Source: Lachnospiraceae bacterium (GTDB lineage Bacteria > Bacillota > Clostridia > Lachnospirales > Lachnospiraceae). From it: 21,752 nt of DNA. The stretch's first letter is position 1, and each line of letters starts with the position of its first letter. Location of the stretch: contig CAAGRP010000139.1 of NCBI GenBank assembly GCA_900772685.1, positions 1-21,752 on the forward strand. Direction: 5' to 3'. The notes under the pieces were generated by a model. That model searched no databases and was not told the DNA's origin. It saw nothing but the letters and a program-made list of their open reading frames with translations. This document shows positions 15,502 through 21,752 of this stretch, one piece after another. The position numbers and the translations under genes were made by a program.

Positions 15502-16621
15502 CAGGCCTGCCTTTTTAGGAAAAGAGACGGACTATATAAAACAGGCCGTTGAGAACAGAAAACTGTGCGGCGACGGAATGTTTACAAAGAAATGCTCGGA
15601 ATGGATGAAGAAGGAATTAAATACAAAATATTCTCTTCTTACAACATCATGTACCCATGCACTTGAAATGGCTTCTTATCTGTGTGATATAAAGCCGGGC
15701 GATGAGGTAATAATGCCTTCTTATACCTTTGTATCGACTGCAGATGCTTTTGTATTAAGAGGAGCGAAAATAGTATTTGTGGACATAAGACCCGATACTA
15801 TGAATATAGATGAAAAGCTTATAGAGGCTGCTATAACAGATAAGACAAAAGCAATAGTACCTGTACATTATGCCGGTGTTGCATGTGAGATGGACACTAT
15901 AATGTCTGTCGCAAAAAAATACGGTCTGAAGGTCGTTGAGGATGCGGCACAGGGAGTGCATGCCTTTTATAAGGGAAGGGCACTCGGAACGATAGGCGAT
16001 TTCGGATGCTACAGCTTCCATGAGACAAAGAATTACATAATGGGTGAAGGAGGAGCCCTCCTTTTCCAGAAGGATGAATATCTTGAAAGAGCAGAGATAT
16101 TAAGGGAAAAAGGAACCGACAGGAGCAAATTCTTCAGAGGACAGGTAGATAAGTATACATGGGTCGATTTCGGCTCTTCATATCTGCCGAGTGAATTAAA
16201 TGCAGCTTATCTTTACGCCCAGCTTGAACAGGCGGATCTCATCGATGAAAAGAGAATGGCCATCTGGGATTATTATAACGATGCACTTAAGCCGCTTGAG
16301 GATGCGGGTTATATAGAAAGACCCGTGGTGCCGGAGTATGCAAAGCACAATGCGCATATGTACTATATCAAGGTTAAGGATCTTGCACAGAGGAGCAGGC
16401 TGATATCATTCTTAAAGGAAAGGGATATATGTGCGGTGTTCCATTACATACCTCTGCACAGTGCAACCGCAGGTATGAAGTTCGGACGATTCAGTGGAGA
16501 GGATGTATATACAACAAGAGAAAGCGAGAGGCTTATGAGACTTCCTATGTATTATTCGCTTTCACTTGAGGATGCAAAGAAGGTCACAGATGCGATATAT
16601 GCATTTGATGAGTTTAAATGA
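15488..16621 (+). CDS. wecE: dTDP-4-amino-4,6-dideoxygalactose transaminase (WecE/RffA type)
   Basis: 377 residues, PLP enzyme of the DegT/DnrJ/EryC1/StrS family. Near-verbatim WecE blocks are visible: KLCGDGMFTKKC, TTSCTHALEMA, GDEVIMPSYTFVST, FVDIRPDTMNIDE, VHYAGVACEMDTIM and FFRGQVDKYTWVD. Catalytic Lys181 lies in SFHETKNY and PLP-ring Asp152 in EDAAQ. WecE transfers an amino group from glutamate to dTDP-4-keto-6-deoxyglucose, giving dTDP-Fuc4N for surface glycans (enterobacterial common antigen in E. coli). Rest of that pathway is not in the window; use in a cell-wall polysaccharide is inferred from the adjacent glycosyltransferases. GGAAGG precedes ATG, inside nudC. Confidence 0.93.
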   Translation: MIDFNRPAFLGKETDYIKQAVENRKLCGDGMFTKKCSEWMKKELNTKYSLLTTSCTHALEMASYLCDIKPGDEVIMPSYTFVSTADAFVLRGAKIVFVDIRPDTMNIDEKLIEAAITDKTKAIVPVHYAGVACEMDTIMSVAKKYGLKVVEDAAQGVHAFYKGRALGTIGDFGCYSFHETKNYIMGEGGALLFQKDEYLERAEILREKGTDRSKFFRGQVDKYTWVDFGSSYLPSELNAAYLYAQLEQADLIDEKRMAIWDYYNDALKPLEDAGYIERPVVPEYAKHNAHMYYIKVKDLAQRSRLISFLKERDICAVFHYIPLHSATAGMKFGRFSGEDVYTTRESERLMRLPMYYSLSLEDAKKVTDAIYAFDEFK

Positions 16622-16634
16622 TACAAAATAAAAA

Positions 16635-16649
16635 GAGGAAATCACCTTG
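16635..16649 (+). promoter_or_regulatory. Ribosome site fixing a TTG start
   Basis: GAGG (16635-16638) lies 8 bases before TTG 16647. The first in-frame ATG is about 90 codons further and inside the glycosyltransferase domain, so TTG is the only sensible start. Confidence 0.7.
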
Positions 16650-18455
16650 TCAAAAGCAGGAAGATTTATAAAAAAGTTAAAGCCCTATAATATAAAAAAG
16701 GGCTTTCGCTATTTAAAACACTATGGATTAAAGGAGTTTTTGGTGCGCCTTCAGGAGAGGATAGAGCCCGAGGAGGTACCTTACGGTCCGTGGTATGAAA
16801 AACATAAAAGAACCGAACAGGAGCTTAAGAAGCAGAGCGAAAAGAGATTCAAGGAAAACGTGCTTATAAGCGTGGCCGTTCCCGTATATCATACGGGAGA
16901 GTCATTTTTAAAGCAGATGATCGAATCGGTCATGGATCAGTCATATAAGAACTGGGAGCTTTGCATCGTAAATGCGGGTCCTGATGATGAAAAGGTCAGA
17001 GAGATCCTTAATGAATATGTAGAAAAGGATAAAAGGATAAGGGTTCGGGAGCTCGCCGAAAATGAAGGCATAGGTAAAAACACAAACAGAGCCTTTGAAA
17101 TGGCAGAGGGAGAGTATGTTGCACTCCTTGATCATGATGACCTGCTTGCACCGGATGCTCTTTTCGAGGTTGCATGTGCGATAGAAAGGTCACATCCCGA
17201 TATCATATATTCGGATGAGGACAAGGTTTCGGGAGAGAATCTCGAGCATACGCAGCCGCATTTCAAGCCGGACTTCAATATTGACCTTTTAAGGGCAAAT
17301 AATTATATATGCCACCTGCTCGTAATCAGAAAAACTCTTATAGATAAGGTCGGAGGCTTCAGAGAGGGCTTTGACGGAGCGCAGGACCATGATTTTATCT
17401 TCAGATGCAGTGACAATGCCGATATTATCGTTCATATCCCGAGGATATTGTATCACTGGAGAACGCATCAGGCATCGACGGCCGACAATCCGGCAAGCAA
17501 GCTGTATGCTTATGAGGCAGGAATACGTGCGGTCAGGGAAAATATAGAAAGAAACGGTGAAGAGGCCGAGGTTACCCATACAAAGGATTACGGCTTCTAT
17601 AAGGTCGTTTATAAGGTCAGGAAAAGGTCACTTGTGTCCATCATAATACCTAACAAGGACAATAAGGACACTTTGAAAAAATGTATCGACTCCGTACTCA
17701 CAAAGACGACCTACGATAATTACGAGATAATAATCGTTGAAAACAACAGCACGCAGCAGGAGACCTTTGACTATTATAAGGAGCTGGAAAAAAACAGCAG
17801 GATAAGAGTCATAAAATGGGAAAAAGGATTTAATTTCTCTGCGATAAATAACTATGCCGCAAAATCGGCAAACGGGGAATATCTTTTATTTCTAAACAAT
17901 GATATAGAGGTAAGATCGTCGGACTGGATAGACGGTATGCTCGGAAATGCACAGAGAAAAGACGTCGGAATAGTCGGCTGCAGACTTCTGTATCCGGATA
18001 ACACTATCCAGCATGCCGGTGTTATAATAGGTATCGGCGGAATTGCGGGACACGCATTTACAAACCTTCCGGCGGCAAGATCGGGATATATGCACAGGGC
18101 TTCCACCCAGGTCGATTATTCTGCGGTAACGGCAGCGTGCATGATGATATCCAAAAAGCTGTTTGAAGAAGTGGGAGGCTTTGAGGAAAAGCTGACCGTG
18201 GCATTCAACGATATAGATCTTTGCCTCAGGGTGAGGGAAAAGGGATATCTTGTTGTTTATGATGCATATGTTGAAATGATACATTATGAGTCAAAGACAA
18301 GAGGTTCCGAGGATTCAAAGGAAAAGATAAGACGTTTTCAGGATGAGATAGAATATATGCGTACAAGATGGATAGATATCCTGAAGCAGGGCGATCCTTA
18401 TTACAATCCTAATCTGACACTTTCAAAATGGAATTTTTCACTCAAGGCAAATTAA
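16647..18455 (+). CDS. Glycosyltransferase with two GT2 domains
   Basis: 602 residues from a TTG start. After a basic N-terminal region (~1-70) come two GT-A fold family 2 domains. First: ~72-300 with VLISVAVPVY, the metal-binding DHDD (162-165), IIYSDEDK and HWRTHQAS (270-277). Second: ~328-560 with VSIIIPNKD, FNFSAINN, LFLNNDIE (414-421) and GGFEEKLTVAFNDIDLCLR. No membrane helix. Such tandem enzymes add one or two sugars from nucleotide donors to lipid-linked surface polysaccharide chains on the inner face of the membrane; donor and acceptor cannot be told. It lies 25 bases after wecE and 12 before a second GT2, so it likely belongs to the same operon. Confidence 0.9.
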   Translation: MSKAGRFIKKLKPYNIKKGFRYLKHYGLKEFLVRLQERIEPEEVPYGPWYEKHKRTEQELKKQSEKRFKENVLISVAVPVYHTGESFLKQMIESVMDQSYKNWELCIVNAGPDDEKVREILNEYVEKDKRIRVRELAENEGIGKNTNRAFEMAEGEYVALLDHDDLLAPDALFEVACAIERSHPDIIYSDEDKVSGENLEHTQPHFKPDFNIDLLRANNYICHLLVIRKTLIDKVGGFREGFDGAQDHDFIFRCSDNADIIVHIPRILYHWRTHQASTADNPASKLYAYEAGIRAVRENIERNGEEAEVTHTKDYGFYKVVYKVRKRSLVSIIIPNKDNKDTLKKCIDSVLTKTTYDNYEIIIVENNSTQQETFDYYKELEKNSRIRVIKWEKGFNFSAINNYAAKSANGEYLLFLNNDIEVRSSDWIDGMLGNAQRKDVGIVGCRLLYPDNTIQHAGVIIGIGGIAGHAFTNLPAARSGYMHRASTQVDYSAVTAACMMISKKLFEEVGGFEEKLTVAFNDIDLCLRVREKGYLVVYDAYVEMIHYESKTRGSEDSKEKIRRFQDEIEYMRTRWIDILKQGDPYYNPNLTLSKWNFSLKAN

Positions 18456-18470
18456 AAGGAGCTTTTTTTG
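18456..18470 (+). promoter_or_regulatory. Ribosome site fixing a second TTG start
   Basis: AAGGAG (18456-18461) is 6 bases before TTG 18468, which opens directly into the NKVSVIIPNYNG motif expected at the N-terminus of a GT2. Confidence 0.75.
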
Positions 18471-19433
18471 AATAAAGTATCTGTTATTATCCCCAATTAT
18501 AACGGTAAGCATTTTCTGATGCCGTGCCTTGAAGCTCTTGGCAGACAGACGATGAAGGATTTTGATATAATTATCATCGACAACGGCTCAAAAGACGGAA
18601 GTGCACAGTATATAAAGGATGAGCATCCGGGGATACATCTGATAGAATTTAAAGAAAATACAGGATTTTGCAGGGCTATAAATGAGGGCGTTAAGGCAGC
18701 TACGTCAAAATATGTACTTTTGTTAAATAATGACACGATCCCCGAGGAGGGCTTTGTAGAGGAATTATACAGGGGGATAGAGTCACATAAGAAGGTATTT
18801 TCATGTGCTTCCTGTATGCTGACGGTCGAGGACCATAATATACTTGATTCGGCAGGAGATCTTTACAATGCATTCGGATGGGCGTTTGCCAGAGGACACG
18901 GAAAGCCGGCAGAGCTTTTTGACAAGCCGGTAAAGGTATTTTCGGCATGTGCGGGTGCGGCTATCTACGACCGTGAGCTTTTTATAAAGCTCGGCATGCT
19001 CGATGAAGAGCATTTTGCCTACATGGAAGATATAGACTTGGGCTACAGGGCAAGGATAAACGGTTATGAGAACTGGTATATCCCGACGGCAAAGGTGATA
19101 CATGTAGGAAGCGGGACCAGCGGCTCTGCACACAATGAGTTCAAGGTGACTCATTCATCCAGAAACAATGTCTATGTCATATATAAAAACATGCCGCTTT
19201 TTCAGCGCATAATAAATGCACCGTTCCTGTTTGCGGGCTTTACGATAAAGAAAATGTATTTTGCAAAAAAGGGATTTGGAAATACATATAAAAACGGGCT
19301 TAAAGAGGGAAAGAAGCTGGCGTGCAGCAGTAAAGGCATTGAGAAAAGACAAAAATTCAAGGTCCGCAATCTGAAAAACTATCTCGGTATCCAGCTTGAG
19401 CTTTGGGCCAATATGTTTAAGAGAAGAGCATAG
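18468..19433 (+). CDS. Family 2 glycosyltransferase (rhamnosyltransferase-like)
   Basis: 321 residues, a single GT2 domain of the type often annotated as rhamnosyltransferase. Seen: VSVIIPNYNG (4-13), IIDNGSKDGS (36-45), NTGFCRAINEG (64-74), LLLNNDT (84-90, metal/donor site) and the acceptor-side MEDIDLGYRARINGY, with HVGSGTSGS further on. The C-terminal ~60 residues are basic with an amphipathic look (IKKMYFAKKGFG), fitting peripheral membrane binding. TTG start with AAGGAG 6 bases upstream. It ends the polysaccharide gene string that begins at wecE or earlier; the next gene has its own promoter. Sugar specificity is not readable. Confidence 0.88.
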   Translation: MNKVSVIIPNYNGKHFLMPCLEALGRQTMKDFDIIIIDNGSKDGSAQYIKDEHPGIHLIEFKENTGFCRAINEGVKAATSKYVLLLNNDTIPEEGFVEELYRGIESHKKVFSCASCMLTVEDHNILDSAGDLYNAFGWAFARGHGKPAELFDKPVKVFSACAGAAIYDRELFIKLGMLDEEHFAYMEDIDLGYRARINGYENWYIPTAKVIHVGSGTSGSAHNEFKVTHSSRNNVYVIYKNMPLFQRIINAPFLFAGFTIKKMYFAKKGFGNTYKNGLKEGKKLACSSKGIEKRQKFKVRNLKNYLGIQLELWANMFKRRA

Positions 19434-19478
19434 AAATAAGACTCAAATGTATATTCGGATGCATAATATTACATAATT

Positions 19479-19507
19479 TTGACAATTTATTACGAATATA
19501 GTATTAT
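19479..19507 (+). promoter_or_regulatory. Strong sigma-A promoter for the phosphotransferase-LCP genes
   Basis: Perfect TTGACA (19479-19484), exact 17-base spacer, TATTAT (19502-19507). Transcription near 19514 would leave a ~30-base leader with AGAAGGG (19527-19533) before ATG 19545. Confidence 0.85.
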
Positions 19508-19544
19508 ATGTGCTTAGGAAAATTTTAGAAGGGTTCTGATAGCT

Positions 19545-20945
19545 ATGGGTGAGGCACAAAAACACTTGAGCCGCGCATTGGTCATCATCGATGCAGCGAT
19601 AATTATATTTTCATATGTTTTTGCCTGGTTTATCAGGTTTAAGACCGGGATACTGGGAATTTCTCTCGGAGGTTTCTCTTTCTCATACTATATGGGAGCA
19701 CTTCTGTATATCATTCCTATAATTCTTGTGCTGAATTATCTGTGCAATCTCTATGTGCCGATGATGACACAGAGGAGATACAAGGAAGCGGGTAATATCA
19801 TAAAGTCAAATGTGATAGGGGCGCTTATAGTTATCCTTATCCTCTATTTCACCAAGCAGCTTCATTTTGCAAGAAACATGCTTGTCGTGTTCTTTCTTTT
19901 CAATTGCTTTTTTGACGGTCTGGCTCGAAATATAATCCGTTCCATAGTCAAGAAGAGCATGAAAAACGAGAATAACGTAAAGAACGTGATCCTTGTGGGT
20001 TACAGTAACTCGGCAGAAGAATTTATAGACAGAGTGATAGGTTTTCCGGAGCTTGGCTATCATGTTGTCGGGATACTCGATGATATGATAGAAAACGGTA
20101 CACAGTATCGCGGTGTCGAGGTAATAGGAAGACTGTCGGCATTAAATGACATACTTCCCGCAAACCGGGTGGATGAGATAGCCATCACGCTCGGCCTTAA
20201 TCAGTTTTACAGACTTAAGGAAATCGTATCGGTCTGTGAAAAATCCGGCGTTCACACAAAGTTCATACCTGATTACTACAATGTTATACCGACTAAGCCT
20301 CATACAGAGGATATGATGGGACTTCCTGTAGTAAATATCAGATATGTACCTCTGAGCAATATGTTCAATGCAATGCTTAAGAGATTCGGAGATATAATAG
20401 GCTCGCTGCTTTGTATAGCTATATTTTCACCGTTCATGCTTGTCGTTATCATAGGTATAAAGATAACTTCACCCGGACCTCTTATCTTCAGACAGATAAG
20501 GGTGGGACTTCACAACAGGGAATTTGAGATGTACAAGTTCCGTTCGATGAAGGTCCAGGATGAAAAAAGCGAGAAAAAGGGATGGACTACAAAGGATGAC
20601 CCGAGAGTTACAAGCTTTGGAAAGTTCATAAGAAAGACAAGTCTTGATGAGCTTCCTCAGCTGTTCAATGTGCTTAAGGGGGATATGTCGCTTGTAGGTC
20701 CGAGACCCGAAAGACCGCAGTTTGTCGAAAAATTCAAGGAAGAAATACCGAGATACATGATCAAGCACCAGGTAAGACCCGGCATGACAGGATGGGCACA
20801 GGTCAACGGGTACAGGGGCGACACTTCTATCAGGAAACGAATAGAATGTGATCTTTATTACATAGAAAACTGGTCGATAGGACTTGATTTTAAGATACTG
20901 TTTATGACAGCCTTTAAAGGCTTTGTTAATAAAAATGCTTATTAA
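19545..20945 (+). CDS. Polyprenyl glycosylphosphotransferase (WbaP/WcaJ type initiating sugar transferase)
   Basis: 466 residues, full length for the family that moves a sugar-1-phosphate from a nucleotide sugar to undecaprenyl phosphate, the first step of an exopolysaccharide or capsule repeat. Four membrane helices lie in ~10-125; a Rossmann-like domain follows (VILVGYSNSAEEF, ~148-160). The catalytic domain from ~279 has a membrane-re-entrant helix (FGDIIGSLLCIAIFSPFMLV), KITSPGPLIFRQIRVG, MYKFRSM, the Asp368-Glu369 dyad in SLDELPQ, SLVGPRPERP and the C-terminal RPGMTGWAQVNGYRG. Which sugar is used (glucose, galactose or another) is not decidable by eye. AGAAGGG is 11 bases before ATG. An LCP gene follows after 31 bases. 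Confidence 0.94.
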   Translation: MGEAQKHLSRALVIIDAAIIIFSYVFAWFIRFKTGILGISLGGFSFSYYMGALLYIIPIILVLNYLCNLYVPMMTQRRYKEAGNIIKSNVIGALIVILILYFTKQLHFARNMLVVFFLFNCFFDGLARNIIRSIVKKSMKNENNVKNVILVGYSNSAEEFIDRVIGFPELGYHVVGILDDMIENGTQYRGVEVIGRLSALNDILPANRVDEIAITLGLNQFYRLKEIVSVCEKSGVHTKFIPDYYNVIPTKPHTEDMMGLPVVNIRYVPLSNMFNAMLKRFGDIIGSLLCIAIFSPFMLVVIIGIKITSPGPLIFRQIRVGLHNREFEMYKFRSMKVQDEKSEKKGWTTKDDPRVTSFGKFIRKTSLDELPQLFNVLKGDMSLVGPRPERPQFVEKFKEEIPRYMIKHQVRPGMTGWAQVNGYRGDTSIRKRIECDLYYIENWSIGLDFKILFMTAFKGFVNKNAY

Positions 20946-20976
20946 AATCCAGGAGTAGTTGAGGAGCTTAAGACGA

Positions 20977-21752
20977 ATGTCGAACAGAAATAAAAAGAGG
21001 TATTCCAGAAAAAGACGCAAAAGAGTTTTTATAATTGAGATGATCGTGCTCGTATGTCTTACGGTCGTACTGCTGGGAGCCATATGGTTTACACACAAGA
21101 TGTCACTTATAAATCATACCGATCTTGATACATCACGTTTGTATACATCGGATCAGGTGAACACGAATACCGCAAGCGGAGATGTAACGCAGACGCAAAA
21201 GCTTAGCGGTATAGATGTAATAGCACTTGTCGGACTTGATACACGTCCGGAGGAAGAGGATGTCAACAACAGTGACACCATGATGATCTGTGTACTCGAC
21301 CACAATACGCAGTCGATCAGATTGTGCTCTCTTTACAGGGATACATATCTTAATGTAATAAATGATTATTACGGAAATCCGAATTATTATACAAAGGCAA
21401 ATGCAGCATATAACTATGGAGGTCCGGAGCAGTTCCTTTCAATGCTCAACCTGAATCTGGATCTCAATGTTACAGAGTTTATGACTGTAGATTTCAAGGC
21501 ACTTGCCGAGGTGGTAGACCTTCTCGGCGGACTTGACATAGACATGACAAAAGAAGAGGTAGGACACGTAAACAACTACAATGTCGAGACCTCAAAGGCA
21601 TGCGGTGTGGAATATCAGGAGCTTGAATATCCCGATGATCCTAATTTTGACGGTGCGATAACCCATACCTTCCACTGCAACGGTACACAGGCCGTTTCAT
21701 ATGCAAGAATAAGATACACAAGCGGAAATGACTTCAGAAGGGCATCAAGGCA
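20977..21752 (+). CDS. LytR-CpsA-Psr (LCP) family protein, 3' partial
   Basis: 258 residues are visible before the window ends in frame. A very basic cytoplasmic N-terminus (KKRYSRKRRKR) and one helix (~17-37) anchor an extracellular LCP domain. LCP landmarks: VIALVGLDTR (81-90), SDTMM with Asp100, LYRDTYL with Arg121 and Asp122, FMTVDFKALAEVVDLLGGLDI, and the arginines of YARIRYTSGNDFRR (242-255). LCP enzymes transfer undecaprenyl-linked polymers to peptidoglycan. Cys209 and Cys234, both outside the membrane, could form a disulfide. GAGGAG lies 10 bases before ATG. Directly after the initiating transferase, it is a good candidate to attach the polymer made by this locus. Confidence 0.92.
   Translation, partial: MSNRNKKRYSRKRRKRVFIIEMIVLVCLTVVLLGAIWFTHKMSLINHTDLDTSRLYTSDQVNTNTASGDVTQTQKLSGIDVIALVGLDTRPEEEDVNNSDTMMICVLDHNTQSIRLCSLYRDTYLNVINDYYGNPNYYTKANAAYNYGGPEQFLSMLNLNLDLNVTEFMTVDFKALAEVVDLLGGLDIDMTKEEVGHVNNYNVETSKACGVEYQELEYPDDPNFDGAITHTFHCNGTQAVSYARIRYTSGNDFRRASR

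Noticed and set aside
19447..19480. AT-rich hairpin after the second glycosyltransferase as terminator
   Set aside because: ATGTATATT can pair with AATATTACAT with a bulge, but the stem has only one G-C pair and the T-run is short and part of the promoter; too weak to call.
20469..21098. 209-residue minus-strand frame
   Set aside because: It is antisense to the phosphotransferase catalytic domain and LCP start; composition looks like a reverse-strand shadow.
1..21752. CRISPR array, tRNA, rRNA, transposase, phage or toxin-antitoxin genes
   Set aside because: No regularly spaced repeats, cloverleaf, rRNA-like stretch, transposase motif or inverted element ends were found on either strand; all substantial frames are accounted for.

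Overview
The window looks like chromosome of a Gram-positive anaerobe of the Clostridia, most probably a Lachnospiraceae-type bacterium. The reasons are: pyruvate:ferredoxin oxidoreductase; a type III glutamine synthetase; the ylxM-ffh-rpsP-khpA-rimM-trmD order; a BspA-like leucine-rich repeat protein; LCP cell-wall ligase; AUA/AGA/GGA-rich codon use; strong AGGAGG-type ribosome sites; and consensus sigma-A promoters. No rRNA, tRNA, CRISPR, insertion sequence or prophage gene is visible. Genes are tightly packed and all but one lie on the + strand.

Layout. (1) 1-988: 3' end of nifJ with its own terminator. (2) 1182-1655: the only minus-strand gene, a one-helix membrane protein of unknown function, with its own terminator and promoter. 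(3) 1826-5149: an envelope operon of a membrane-anchored NodB-like protein with a doubtful active site, a lipoprotein resembling an extracytoplasmic trigger factor, and an M24 Xaa-Pro peptidase. (4) 5326-10321: the protein-targeting and ribosome-maturation operon ylxM, ffh, rpsP, khpA, rimM, trmD. It is unusual in three ways: two zinc-ribbon membrane proteins sit between rimM and trmD, TrmD carries an extra C-terminal alpha/beta domain of about 137 residues, and rplS does not follow trmD. (5) 10430-11413: a cytoplasmic leucine-rich repeat protein. (6) 11493-16621: lipid kinase, glutamine synthetase III, NudC-like Nudix hydrolase and a WecE/RffA sugar aminotransferase, closely spaced or overlapping. 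(7) 16647-21752: surface polysaccharide genes: a two-domain GT2 and a single-domain GT2 (both with TTG starts), then from a strong promoter an initiating polyprenyl glycosylphosphotransferase and an LCP ligase cut by the window end.

How the parts fit together. Regions 6 and 7 suggest that the aminotransferase supplies an amino-dideoxy sugar (dTDP-Fuc4N, if the WecE assignment holds), the phosphotransferase loads the first sugar on undecaprenyl phosphate, the GT2 enzymes extend the chain, and the LCP protein attaches the polymer to peptidoglycan. Region 3 would serve folding and turnover of exported proteins. Nothing here is a clear new defence or mobile system. The strongest candidates for novelty are the TrmD fusion and the zinc-ribbon membrane pair embedded in the ribosome-maturation operon.
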